Shown here: in pieces, positions 24,330 to 35,535 of the stretch
How positions within the stretch are numbered: the stretch's first letter is position 1
Layout of the letters: every line of letters starts with the position of its first letter
Assembly: GCF_002288925.2 (NCBI RefSeq)
Contig: NW_022098076.1
Coordinates: 66,691,964 to 66,755,963, forward strand
Direction of reading: 5' to 3'
Length of the DNA stretch: 64,000 nt
Source of the DNA: Delphinapterus leucas
Lineage: Eukaryota > Chordata > Mammalia > Artiodactyla > Monodontidae
Made by a program: the position numbers and the translations under genes
The notes under the pieces: model-generated
Databases searched by the model: none
The model's input: the letters and a program-made list of their open reading frames with translations, nothing else
What the model was told of the DNA's origin: nothing

Positions 24330-25220
24330 CTAGAGAAGTTCCTTTAGCATTTGTTGTAAAGCTAGTTTGGTGGTTCTGAGTTCTCTTAGCTTTTGCTGTC
24401 TGTAAAGGTTTTAATTTCTCTCTCTAATCTGAATGAGATCCTTGCTGGGTAGAGTAATCTTGGTTGTAGGTTTTTCCCTTTCATCACTTTAAATATGTCC
24501 TGCCACTACCTTCTGGCTTGCAGAGTTTCTCTGAAAGATCAGCTGTTAACTTTATGGGTATTCCCTTAGATGTTATTTGTTGTTTTTCCCTTGCTGCTTT
24601 TAATATTTTTTCTTTGCATTTAATTTTTGATAGTTTGATTAATATGTGTTTTGGCGTGTTTCTCCTTGGATTTATCCTGTATAGGACCCTCTGCGCTTCC
24701 TGGACTTGATTGACTATTTCCTTTCCCATATTAGAGACGTTTTCAACTATAATCTCTTCAAATATTTTCTCAGTCCCTTTCTTTTCCTCTTCTTCTTCTG
24801 GGACCCCTATAATTCAAAAGTTGGTGCATTTAATATTGTCCCAGAGGTCTCTGAAACTGTCCTCAATTCTTTTCATTCTTTTTTCTTTATTCTGCTCTGT
24901 GGTAGTTATTTCCACTATTTTATCTTCCATGTCACTTACCCGTTCTTCTGCCTCAGTTATTCTGCTATTGATTCCTTCTAGAGAATTTTTAATTTCATTT
25001 ATTGTGTTGTTCATCATTGTTTGTTTGCTCTTTAGTACTTCTGGGTCCTTGTTAAACGTTTCTTTTATTTTCTCCATTCTATTTCCAAGATTTTGGATTA
25101 TCTTTACTATATTACTGTGAATTCTTTTTCACGTAGACTGCCTATTTCCTCTTCATTTGTTTGGTCTGGTGGGTTTTTACCTTGCTCCTTCATCTGCTCT
25201 GTGTTTCTCTGTCTTCTCAT
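24330..25220 (-). pseudogene. L1 ORF1 (RNA-binding protein), broken
   Basis: ORF1 encodes the L1 RNA chaperone, a coiled-coil trimer with RRM and C-terminal domains that coats L1 RNA. The start is taken at 25220-25218 (the next 37 codons are open, then a stop). A second open block, 25077-24814, holds the heptad-rich coiled coil (for example NSLEGINSRITEAEERVSDM) and the start of the RRM (WDNIKCTNF). A third, 24729-24484, holds the C-terminal domain (INPRRNTPKHILIKLSKIK). The stop is at 24332-24330. At least one stop and further frameshifts break it. The order and spacing match a canonical L1 ORF1. Confidence 0.9.
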
Positions 25221-27297
25221 TTTGCTTAACTTACTGTGTTTGGGGTCTCCTTTTTCCTGGCTGCAGGTTCATAGTTCCCATTGTTTTTGGCGTCTGCCCC
25301 CAGTGGGTAAGGTTGGTTCAGTGGGTTGTGTAGGCTTCCTGGTGGAGGGGACTGGTGCCTGTGTTCTGGTGGTTGAGGCTGGATCTTGTCTTTCTGGTGG
25401 GCAGGTCCACGTCTGGTGGTGTGTTTTGGGGTGTCTGTGACCTTATTATGATTTTAGGCAGCCTCTCTGCTAATGGGTGGAGTTGTGTTCCTGTCATGCT
25501 AGTTGTTTGGCATAGGGTGTCCAGCACTGTAGCTTGCCGGTCATTGAGTGGAACTGGGTCTTAGCGTTGAGATGGAGATCTCTGGGAGACCTTTCACTGT
25601 TTGATATTATGTGGAGCCGAGAGGTCTCTGGTGGACCAATGTCCTGAACTCGGCTCTCCCACCTCAGAGGCAGAGGGCTGACACAAAGCCGGAGCAACAA
25701 GATCCTGTTAGCCACACAGCTCCGAAGAAAAGGGAGAACAAAATGAAATAAATAAATAAATAAAATAACATTATTAAAATTAAAAAAAAAGTTTATTAAA
25801 AAGTAAAAAAAACTGGACAGACAGAACTCGAGGACAAATGGTAAAAGCAAAGCTGTACAGACAAAATCACGCAAAGAAGCATACACATACACATTCACAA
25901 AAAGAGAAAAAGGAAAAAATATATACATATCTATATATTAAAAAAAAAGGGAAGAGAGCAACCAAATCAATAAACAAATCTACCAACGATAAGAAACTCT
26001 AAATACTAAATGAAGATAAACATAAACCAGAAACAAATTATTTGCAGAAAGTAAACCCCAAGTCTACAGGTGCTCCCGAAGTCTACTGCCTCAATTTGGG
26101 GATGATTCGTTGTCTCTTCTGGTATTCCAGAGATGCTGGGTACATCACGTTGATTGTGGAGATTTAATCCGCTACTCCTGAGGCTGCTGGGAGAATTCTC
26201 CCTTTTTCTTCTTTGTTCGCACAGCTCCCGGGGTTAGCTTTGGATTTGGCCTCGTCTCTGCGTGTAGGTCGCCAGAGGGCATCTGTTCTTCACTCAGACA
26301 GGACAGGGTTAAAGGAGCAGCTGATTCGGGGGCTCTGGCTCACTCAGGCGGGGCGGGGGGGGGGGCACGGAGTGCAGCGCAGGTCTGCGGCGGCAGAGGC
26401 CAGCGTGACGTTGCAGCAGCCTGAGGCACGCCGTGCGTTCTCCCGGGGAAGTTGTCCCTGAATCACTGGACCCTGGCAGTGACAGGCTGCACAGGCTCCC
26501 AGGAGGGGCGGTGTGGATAGTGACCTGTGCTCGCACACAGGTTTCTTGGAGGCGGCAGTAGCAGCCTTAGCATCTCATGCCCGTCTCTGGGGTCCGCGCT
26601 TTTAGCGGCGGCTCGCGCCCGTCTCTGGAGCTCCTTTAAGCATCGCTCTTAATCCCCTCTCCTCGCGCACCAGGAAACAAAGAGGGAAGAAAAAGTCTCT
26701 TGCCTCTTAGGCAGGTCCAGACCTTTTCCCGGACTCCCTCCCGGCTAGCCGTCGTGCACTAGCCCCTTCAAGCTGTGTTCACGCCACCAACCCCAGTCCT
26801 CTCCCTCTCTCCGACCAAAGCCCGAGCCTCAGCTCCCCGTCTGCGCCCGACCCGGCGGGTGAGCAGACAAGCCTCTCGGGCTGGTGAGCGCCGGTCGGCA
26901 CCATCCTTTGTGTGGGAATCTCTCCGCTTTGCCCTCCGCACCCCTGTTGCTGTGCTCTCCTCCGCGGCCCCGAAGCTCCCCCACTCCGCCTCCTGCAGTC
27001 TCCGCCCGCGAAGGGCCTTCCTAGTGTGTGGAAACCTTTCCTCCTTCACAGCTCCCTCCCACTGGTGCAGGTCCCGTCCCTATTCTTTTGTCTCTGTTTA
27101 TTCTTTTTTCTGTTGCCCTACCCAGGTACGTGGGGAGTTTCTTGCCTTTTGGGAGGTCTGAGGTCTTCTGCCTTTGTTCAGTAGGTGTTCTGTAGGAGTT
27201 GTTCCACCTGTAAATGTATTTCTGATGTATTTGTGGGGAGGAAGGTGATCTCCGCGTCTTACTCTTCCGCCATCTTGAAGGTCTCTCCCAGATTTCC
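25221..27297 (-). promoter_or_regulatory. L1 5' UTR with internal promoter, CpG-rich
   Basis: This is the roughly 2.1-kb leader of the full-length L1. Its 5' 1.1 kb (26200-27290) is visibly GC- and CpG-rich, in contrast with the surrounding DNA. Near the extreme 5' end the minus strand reads caagatggcgga (27277-27266), a YY1-type site like the one that positions transcription at the start of human L1. A G-rich run occurs at 26345-26364. The 3' half of the leader (25740-25990) is A-rich on the plus strand with (AAAT) units. Present promoter activity is unknown; CpG decay is incomplete. Confidence 0.82.
26775..27161 (+). other. Antisense open frame in the L1 5' UTR with splice donor
   Basis: A 128-codon frame runs antisense to the L1, starting within the CpG-rich promoter zone and rich in Ser, Pro and Arg. 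At 27123-27130 the plus strand reads CAG|GTACGT, close to the consensus 5' splice site; exon use would end at 27125, codon 117. Primate L1 has a comparable antisense ORF0 whose donors splice into flanking exons; here the analogy is by position only. No sequence similarity to ORF0 is claimed. GC-rich DNA favours long chance frames, so translation is unproven. A second overlapping frame lies at 26912-27184. Confidence 0.4.
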
Positions 27298-27308
27298 AGA
27301 CAGTATTT

Positions 27309-29939
27309 TCAAGACAATAATCATGGAAAATCTTAGTGAGGTATCAGATCCTGAGGGCTTTGTGTGTGCACCTGTGGCTATATATGCAGACCCCTCTGCA
27401 TAAGTGGCCAAATGCATCCTTTAAAACATCTTCTGAATCTAAAGGCTGGAATATGACCAAGGTCATGCCATGTTCCCGAGGGCACTCTACATCACTTTAC
27501 TGGTTGATGTGGAGTATAAAGACCTGGCCCCCTAGCTTTGATTTGAGACATCTCTGGAAAATCTATTCCAGCTCCAGAGTGCCCTATAAAAAATGGTAGA
27601 AAAATACTGTAATTGCACTGGAGTTCAACATTTCCCTCTGCTCAATCCTGTTTTATTCACTCCCTCAACAATATTATCCTGAGAGTACTCCCCCAATCAA
27701 CTTATTGCATTAAATTTTTTTTAGAAAGGTAATAGACTGAAGGGGTCTTGAAATCCAACCTCCTACCCAGTCACTTTAGAAATCCCCTCAGTGATATCCT
27801 TAAGAGAGAATCAAGTGGCCTTTTGTTGAAACTTCTCAATGTTTGGGGTTCCACATTAACTCACACAGGAGTTAAGAGGAGGTGGTGCCACATCAGGGAG
27901 GCCAATCTCTGACACCAGGGTAGCCATGGAACTCGGTAAGGTGATGAACCGTGGGTCAGAAAAAGAGTACAACTTCTTGGAAGGGACAAAAGGATGGTAT
28001 GGAAACGTATTAAAATGTGATAGTCCAGTAAATATTAGTGTCCAAGAGCTAGCAGGAAAAAACCACCGGATAGTATGGCATCATTTTCCTTGCAGAGCCA
28101 AGCTAATAAAGAAATATAGTGGGCCATCCTGCCAAGAGTGGTATAGAAACAACACAGAGAATTTATGATAAAAGGCCAAGGAAATGGGCAAGTGAAAAGG
28201 AGTTAAGAATACAAGGACACTACAGAGAGAACCGTTAAACAAGCATCGTGTTCCTGGTTTATCTCCTTTGCACACCGAGCTCCCAGAGGCTTCCAACAGA
28301 GCTCAGTAAGGAGAAGATTGACACAAAGAAAGCTTGGACTGTCAAATATCTAGCATGGCAGGGAAAAGTAGAAGGACAGCCTCTGAAACATGCAGTCAGC
28401 CGATTTCTAGTAGTCAATCAGGATGGTAATTTTTGCAGTTACTGTTGGCAGACATGGTCACCAAACTTCATGATGATGGTCTAAATTACTCTGGGCAAAG
28501 CCAAGATGAAGGGTAAGGGAGCTGGTGATAAGTTGGTGTAGGTCTTCTTCTGGTGGGAGAACCTCCATACAGGAATTTCAGGTGACATCAGAGAATGTAT
28601 GGATTGTTCAAGTAAACTCCAAAAAGGGGACAGGTGATTTGTATAAGTGCGTTACATGTCCGGGACAAGACAATAGGGAGTGATGAGCACCATGGACCTC
28701 TCTTACGCTTTACCTAGCAGGAGCATTTTCAAACACTTTGCTGTCTAAAATATTGTGTTTATGGCTGAACTTGACTCCCAGGCTGCGAATGTGCAACCCC
28801 CATTGTGAAAGATGAAGACCTTCCCAGATTATCTCAGGCAATCCCCTGCTGCTGCCATTGCGCCCACTCACAACTGAATTGGTGCTCTCACAATTACGTT
28901 TATGTTGTATTCCACGTCAGAGAACAACCTCCCACGTACCCCTTTCTGTGTCGTTGCTGCCACCATTGCTATCACCATTTCTAGCTAATTAAAATAAGTC
29001 AGTGCAACCGCCAAGATGGAGGGGAAGAAACTGACCAAGTGGAAAAAGAAGAATGTTGAATAACATTAAGCAGAAAAAGTGAAGGGCACAGTGAAGAGCT
29101 CCAAGACTGTTCAGATAGATGCAACATCCCAGCTCTTTATATAGAATCAGACCTCAGCATCTAAAATCACGTTCTCCTTCTTGAAGAAAAGGAAGGCATG
29201 GACATCTGTTGAATACCTGGACGGTGCCAAGCAAATTCCAGCTACCTTTCCTAGAAGGAACCAGAAGAAAGTAGGGTGGGGATGGGACCATAATTTTTCC
29301 TGTGGGCCATGCAGACTCTGATTCTCAGGCCACGTAATCTTAGCTGCCCAGCTGATTTTTGTTATTTTACAAGTCATCATGCTCTTGAAAACAGGAATGC
29401 AGGAACCGAAGGAAGAATCCATACATTAAATGTTTGTAACTAATAATAATACAGAATAAAATGAAGAAAACATAAAGTGAAACTGAAAACCTGGACGAGA
29501 AATTTACTTCTAAGCAAGGCCTTGTTTGACTGATGCCGTACACTGCTCAGTTCTCTGAGGCTGTGATCAAAGGGCCATCCAGGCACCAAGTGGAGATGGA
29601 AGTGGGAGGAGAGGCAACAAATTCAAAATCAAAGCCAATGGAGCCATTGCCAATGGGACCACCCTTACCTCACACTGAAAAAGAATGGAGGGTTATTTTT
29701 AAAGCAGGAAGATCCTCCAGATTGTTTCCCATTCACTTTACAGACAAAGTCACTGAGGCCTGCCGTGGTTACATGATGAGACCAAGTTTACATGCCGATT
29801 ATCTGCTGGGGACACTAAGCTATATCGCAGCTTCTATTTCAAACTTCATCTCCAATTCATTACATAATTTTGCCTCATTTCTGAGATTATTTATGCCTCA
29901 GCCTCTCCCTCATTTTAAAAGACCCCTTCAACTCCTAAA
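27309..29939. other. Unique sequence, no gene confirmed
   Basis: Plus frames at 27926-28168 and 28248-28484 (80 and 78 codons) and 29533-29982 (149 codons) have no recognisable domain; the last runs into an L2 relic. The segment 28999-29090 (gccaagatggaggggaag, then Lys-rich codons ending in an early stop) looks like the start of a ribosomal-protein-type processed pseudogene, but I could not match it. 27730-27900 and 29715-29815 have weak likeness to ancient SINEs. No exon is supported. Confidence 0.4.
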
Positions 29940-30075
29940 ACTCTACATTGATTTATTTCACAAAGATGTACTGAGCACTTAATGTGCACCCAGCCCTATT
30001 CTAGGTGCTGGAGATAAAGTGGAGAAGCGTCAGTGGAGAACAAGGCAGATAAACCAGGAATTTATGTTCCAAAAG
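29940..30075 (-). repeat. L2 LINE 3' end
   Basis: 'tactgagcacttaatgtgca' then 'ccctattctaggtgctggag' and 'ataaagtgg' matches the reverse complement of the L2 3' end (attgagcacctactatgtgccaggcactgttctaggcactgggga). Confidence 0.75.
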
Positions 30076-30148
30076 GAAGATGTTTGGTAACATTAGTTGG
30101 CCAAGAATATCAAATTTATTAATATCCTTTCATTGAAGTTAATTTTTC

Positions 30149-30356
30149 TTTCTTTTTTTTTTTTTGCCGTACGCGGGCCTCTCACTGTTGTGGCCTCTCC
30201 CGTTGTGAAGCACAGGCTCCGGACGCGCAGGCTCAGCGGCCATGGCTCACGGGCCCAGCCGCTCCGCGGCATGTGGGATCTTCCCGGACCGGGGCACGAA
30301 CCCGCGTCCCCTGCATCGGCAGGCGGACTCTCAACCATTGTGCCACCAGGGAAGCC
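30149..30356 (-). mobile_element. CHR-2 type SINE with perfect 15-bp TSD
   Basis: The reverse complement carries the whole CHR-2 body, from ggcttccctggtggcacaat through a B-box region to the A tail (T run at 30154-30165 on the plus strand). The duplication tgaagttaatttttc is perfect at 30134-30148 and 30357-30371. The intact TSD and near-consensus body mark it as one of the younger insertions here. Confidence 0.95.
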
Positions 30357-30371
30357 TGAAGTTAATTTTTC

Positions 30372-32007
30372 CATGGCACTTAAATTATCTTATTTCTTTA
30401 CATAGGAGTTCTTATATAAAAATAATTAAGGCTTTCTTAGAAACCAAATAGAGACCTCAGTTTGCTCCCCCCACCCCCTGGCTTTTCCTGGGCAACACAG
30501 CCCTTGTCCCGTGGGACATGCCATGGGGCTGGTATCCTGAATGAGCCAACCCTAGTGGCCCTGTGAGTTCAGGGACTCAGACACTGGGAGCCATGTACAA
30601 GCCACCTAACAGAAATGGCATCACTTATCAAAGTCACATTTGGGCCGTAATGAGGTCTGAACTCGGCTGGCTGATAAAGCTAGGCCAAACTCCCCCCTTT
30701 GCTGTTATCTACTTCAACTCATTTACTGGGGGCTTGTGGGGACCCCGAGAGAATGCACAATTCCCGGGCACCATTGGGGTTCAAACACATGAACACATCT
30801 AATGGAAAGGGAAGGGAGAAGGGGAGGCAACCTGAGTCAGTTTGCATGGAGGGAAGGCAGGCCACCTGAGAAAGTCCTCACCATGAGGGAAAGAGCCTGG
30901 AGTGTGAACCGGACCCAGCATCAGGCCCTGAAATCCAAGGGAAGTCATGGTTCTGGCTGAAGCTGGTGGCAGATATCTGAATGCTCCCATCTCAGCTCTG
31001 GAATGTATTTCATTGAAAGGGGGAGGGGATGGAGGAAAACTTTGCAAACTTTTATGGAGTTGGTGGGGAGGTGAGTATCAGAGGGAATGGGACTTTATTC
31101 TTACTCACCAGCTAGTAAAGCGTGGGAATCTGTCGGTTACAACAGCACCAAATATCCTAGTTTCCTTTTAAGGCTGTCAGGAGATATCTGATCTGCCAGA
31201 ACCAGTCCTGCTACCCTTTCTCTGACCCAGTGATCAGAGGCCAGAAATGTGGTGCCATCAAGCATCGGAGCCTCCATGGTTACAGAGAAGTGGGCTCTCC
31301 CTGTGCAGAGGAATAGGAAGCAGTTCATAACCACCATGTCCGCTCAGGTCCTTCACCCCATCATGAAAGCCATGTCTGCTATCCAAAGCCATCCCTTGCT
31401 TTAGCAAAGATGACAGGAAGCCTTTACTCTATTTGTATATCCAGTGTGAGCCTTGGCATCCACATTCAAATGCTGTCTTTATTGTACTCTGCCCTCCTCC
31501 AGCCAGAGAGGATGACAAGCACAGCCTACCATGGGGATCTTTTCATGTTTCTAATCATCCCAGACATGCCTCTGGTTTTCCTCCCTGGCCCTCCAAGCTT
31601 ACGATCTGTTTCCTTCTGTGGTGAAGTTGGGTAAATCCCGCGGCCTGGTGTGGAGAGCCGTGAGTCATGAGTCTCTGCTGCTTCGCCCGTAAGTCCCAAA
31701 CAGCCCAGTGGGATACAGCTCTGACCACCCTACCCCCCAGTGTTCTTCATCCACAACTGGTGCCTTCAGGAATATGTCTGTGGGAAGCAAGAGAAGTTTC
31801 AAATACAGTGGAACAGAGTCATTGACATTTTTTTCTTTCTGTGCCGGACTGCAAGAGAGTCCCAAAGGCTGGTTGACTCCCCAATTAAGTAGGCACAGAG
31901 AGAGACCTGAGTCCAACTGCTGAGCCATTTTAATCTGTTTTAGATCTGGTTTGCTCAGGATATGGAAAGGAACAAGGCTCCCAGTGGAGCTATCATGTAG
32001 CCAAGGT
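30372..32007. other. Unique sequence, no gene seen
   Basis: Frames at 30563-30802, 30799-31047, 31410-31634 and 31665-31928 overlap on opposite strands and have no domains. No repeat family was recognised. Confidence 0.45.
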
Positions 32008-32017
32008 CTAGAAGTAC

Positions 32018-32232
32018 TTTTTTTTTTTTTTTTTTTTTTTTGGGGTACGCGGGCCTCTCACTGTTGTGGCCTCTCTGGCTGCGGAGCACAGGCTCCAGAC
32101 GCGCAGGCTCAGCGGCCATGGCTCACAGGCCCAGCCACTCCACGGCATGTGGGATCCTCCCGGATCGGGGCACAAACCCGCGCCCCCTGCATCGGCAGGC
32201 GGACTCTCAACCACTGTGCCACCAGGGAAGCC
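32018..32232 (-). mobile_element. CHR-2 type SINE
   Basis: It has a near-consensus body on the minus strand and a long T run (plus strand) at 32018-32040. The TSD is ctagaagta(c/t) at 32008-32017 and 32233-32242 (one mismatch). It has the same orientation as the SINE 1.7 kb to the left. Confidence 0.94.
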
Positions 32233-32242
32233 CTAGAAGTAT

Positions 32243-33284
32243 TTTTTTAATACATGAAATTTAGAAAGAATTTGAGTATTTTATGCTGGAGAGACAGATG
32301 GTTGAGTGAAATGGTTGGGGAAAAGAAACATTCAGTTCAAGTGATAGCAAAGGACATTTAAGTGATCTAAATGTTTGTCAACTGACTCACTACGTCCACT
32401 CTCACCTGCTTGAAATCGATATGTTCAAGTCAAACACAGTCGTCCGAGTGTGGAGAAAGAACTGAAACCTGAAATGGCAGCTGGGGAGGGAGAGAAGAAT
32501 CGGACAGAGAGGCAGGACAGGGAAGCTTTTTCCACTCAGTGAGACACCTAAAACAAGTTGTTAATCCCCCTAGAGTTAGCTTTTAAATTCTGTGATCCAA
32601 TGGCAAGCTTTGGTTCATCGAGACATCATGAAAAACGGTTAAATACTGATGACAGTGTATGCATTTTTGGGAAAAATGTAAGAACGTGTCTGTTAGAACA
32701 AATGCTTTCTCTTTTTGCTTAACCTTGAATTTCTCAGGATGCAGACGTACTACTCTGTACAGAAGGAATGGACAAGGCCGAGCATGCTGTTTTCCTCACT
32801 TTTTAAGGCGTTCCCTTAAGACACCTGTGTCAAGCCCTTTTCATTCTGAGTCATTTGAGTTCTATTCCAAAAACAGAAAAGAGCCCTTTGATTTAACATT
32901 GTTTTTCACCAGATGCCTGCAAGTTGGGAGCTGTCTGGCGCTAAAAGTACTCCTGATGCTTGCTACCTTCTGAGGTGGGTTCACAGAGGCGTTACCACCT
33001 CATTAGGCCCTGCCCTGAGTGCAACATGGAAGTAGGTGCCGTCCCAGTGAGAGTGAAGGGTTGGAGATCCACTGGCCACAGGTGAGTCTGCACAGCTGTG
33101 TGGACAGCAGTGTACCCAGGGGCCAATTTCTGGCACCCCTCAGTCACTGCCACTGTGCAACCGAGGACACGTTGGATCTTGTGACCAACTCCATGCTTGT
33201 AGACAGATGGAAAGGACTCATACAGGCTCTTTACGATCTCCTCTGGAAAGGGGCTCATGAGCAGTGACCACTTCTGTTGTCATC
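32243..33284. other. Unique sequence, no gene seen
   Basis: The plus frame at 32659-32973 (104 codons) and overlapping frames at 32992-33267 have no domain or supporting splice sites. Confidence 0.45.
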
Positions 33285-33837
33285 CTTAATGCGGTAGAGG
33301 GATTACAAAAATGCCCCCGGTCCTTGCCCTCTCCCTGTGGCCACACCTTTGCAACGTGAATTTGCATTTCCTCCTGTTGATAAGTGAAGTTAATTTCCCC
33401 ACCCTTTAAATCTGGCCTGGCTCTATGACTCACTTTGATCAACAGAATGTGGGGTAAGTGATGATGTGCCAGTTCTAAGCCTCAGCGTGGAGAGGCACTG
33501 AGCACTTGCACACTCTCCTGAACTCTATGACTACATGAACAAGCTGGGACTGCTGAATGCAAGAGACGCACAGCCCAGTCCCACGGTCACCCCTGCTGAC
33601 AGACAAACAACTGCCAGACTTGTGAGAAAGTGAGGCCTTCCTAGACCAAGCAGCCCTCGGCCAACCTGCTGGCTGACCGCAGATACATGAGTGAGCCAAA
33701 CCAAGATCAGCCAAACTTGGCCCTAGTCAGCAGAACTGCCCAGCTGACCTGTAGACTTGTGAGCAATAATAAACGCTTGTTGTTTAAGTCACTAAGTTTT
33801 GGGGTGACTTGTTATACAGCAATAGTCAGCTGATGTA
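33285..33837 (+). mobile_element. MaLR-type LTR (MLT1-like), solitary
   Basis: 'gtgaagttaatttccccacc', 'cagaatgtggggtaagtga', 'tgagtgagccaaaccaagat', 'gtgagcaataataaacgctt', 'gttgtttaagtcactaagtt', 'ttggggtgacttgttatac' and 'agcaatagtcagctgatgta' give the body and 3' end of an ERVL-MaLR LTR. The polyadenylation-type signal aataataaa and the conserved 3' end are clear. No internal retroviral sequence follows. Confidence 0.72.
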
Positions 33838-33884
33838 CTTATTCATCTAAGGGAGAGGACATGTGCATGACAGGGTGGTTCAAC

Positions 33885-35165
33885 TCTGCCCTTCATGCAT
33901 TCACATACTCATTTATTCTACAGATATTGGTTAAACTCCTACAGAAATCAGGTACCATTCCAAGTTCTGGGGACGCAATGTCCCTGCTCTCTTAAAGTCT
34001 GCATTCCAACGGGTGAAGACCAACTACAAATAAATAAATAAATGAGTAAATAAATAAAAATATCAGCTAGTAGTAAGCAATATACAGACTCTTTGAAAGG
34101 GTATATGATAAAGAGTAACTATGTGGTTACCTTAGGTTTATGGCCAGGGAAGTCTCATTGCAGAAACATTTAGATTGAGATCTGAACACCAGCATAGAAT
34201 GAGCCATGTGAAGATGGGGGGAACAGCACTCTAAGCAGAGGGAAGAGCAAGTGCAAAAGCCCTGAGGCTGGAATATGGGGTGTCTCGAGAACAGCGAGAA
34301 GACTGTGTATCTAGAGCACGATGGGAAAGGCAAGGCGGGTGGGCGGGGGCAAAGAACAGAGCATGTAGGGCTTTTAAGCCGGGGAAAAGAATTTGGATTT
34401 TATGCTAAATGCACGAAGCAAGCCATCGTCGTTTCTTAAATCAAGAGAGAGCAACACAATTTGATTAATGTTTAAATGAATCCCTCTGGCTGATGGGCAT
34501 AGAGTGGTTATTAAGGAGCAGAAGTGGAAGAAGGGAATCAGTTAAGAAGTTCCTGCAATAATTTAGCCTGAGCCAGAGTTATAGTAATGGAGATTAAGAG
34601 AAGTATGTTTTAGGGGAAGAAGTGACAGGACTTGGGATGAATTGGATGTGGGAGATAAAGGAGAGAGAGGAATCAAGGGTAACATCTAGATCTTTGTTCG
34701 GTAATTAAATGAGCTGAAATGCAAGAGGCTAGGGGAGGGCAGGCTTGAGGGTCTGGCAACTCGAGTCTGAGACATCTACTAGGACAGGAGAGAGACCAAG
34801 CATGTGAGGGCCACGTGGGCCTGGAGTCCTGGGGAGGGGTCAGCACTGGAGAAGTAGGTTGAGGGTCACTAGCATGAAGATGATATAAGCCTTGGGTTGC
34901 ATGAGTTCACCTGAGGACAGTGACTAGAAGAGACAGGAGCCCAGGACAGAGACCTGGGACAGGCTAACATTTACGGGTTGAGCAATTGAGAAGAAGCCAA
35001 CAAAGGAAGATGAGAAGGAACAACCAGCAAAGGCAGGGGCAGATGAGAAGGTACATATAGTATCACCAAAACCAAGAGGGTAGTATGGGCAAGAAGAGAT
35101 TGTGGTCAATAGTGTTGAATGCTCCTGACTGATACAGAGAGCAGAAACCTTCCTGCAACCTTGAA
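33885..35165 (-). repeat. Long L2 LINE relic
   Basis: It starts with the reverse-complement L2 3' end ('ctacagatattggttaaact', 'ccaagttctggggacgcaat', 'tgcattccaac'). It continues through typical antisense L2 text: 'gagcaagtgcaaaagccctg' then 'aggctgg', 'catgtagggcttttaag', 'aatttggattttatgctaaa', 'gaattggatgtgggagata' and 'gaaggaacaaccagcaaagg'. The order matches L2 read from 3' to 5' over about 1.3 kb, so this is a long relic of the L2 RT-coding region. A short (AAAT) expansion sits at 34028-34060. Confidence 0.75.
34028..34060 (+). repeat. (AAAT)n microsatellite
   Basis: Tandem taaa units with one gag interruption, grown in the A-rich part of the L2 relic. Confidence 0.85.
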
Positions 35166-35414
35166 TGTGCCAAACATTCAAATACCTTTTTCCCCTTTCA
35201 GGACAATAACACATCCCAGAACATAAAATGGATTGTATGGATTGGGCTCTCTGTCTCTGCAGGCTTCTGCTACTGGATAACTGAGATTACTTAAAACCAA
35301 TTACCCCCATTTTTCCTAATCCCTGTGCTCCTACATTCAGTTATTCCCCAAACTCCACCACTCTCCATAGGCCTGGAAATATAATGGTCCAGCAGGTTAG
35401 TTCATATAGATTCT

Positions 35415-35535
35415 CTGGAAACTCTAAGCTTCATGTGAACAAAGTTGGCATCTGTCTTGTTCACACTATATCCCAGCCTAGTACTGTACCCATCCACAAA
35501 TAAATTCAAACGTTGAGTACATGAAGGAATGTCAA
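35415..35535 (+). repeat. L2 LINE 3' end
   Basis: 'aaactctaagcttcatgtga', 'gtcttgttcacactatatcc', 'cagcctagtactgtaccca' and 'aaattcaaacgttgagta' follow the L2 3' order (gtaagctccatgagggc.. tgttcactgctgtatcccca.. aataaatatttgttga). Confidence 0.68.

Larger units (their letters stand above)
20154..27297 (-). mobile_element. Full-length L1 retrotransposon, minus strand
   Basis: About 7.1 kb, in 5' to 3' order on the minus strand: 5' UTR (27297-25221), ORF1 (25220-24330), a short intergenic gap, ORF2 (24271-20523) and 3' UTR with A-rich tail (20522-20154). Both ORFs are broken, so it cannot move by itself. A candidate TSD is aggcaatattt (20143-20153) versus agacagtattt (27298-27308), 9 of 11 matching. 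This suggests an insertion old enough to gather mutations in the TSD, or an imprecise 5' boundary. The 3' UTR is the same type as that of the 13.1-kb copy. The CpG-rich 5' UTR shows that this copy arrived with its promoter. Confidence 0.95.

Noticed and set aside
24710..25440. Plus-strand frames of 91-136 codons
   Set aside because: They lie antisense to L1 ORF1; hydrophobic composition follows from the reverse complement of a Lys/Glu-rich coiled coil.
29533..29982. 149-codon frame as a candidate gene
   Set aside because: The 3' part is the L2 3' end and the rest has no domain, splice evidence or recognisable homology.
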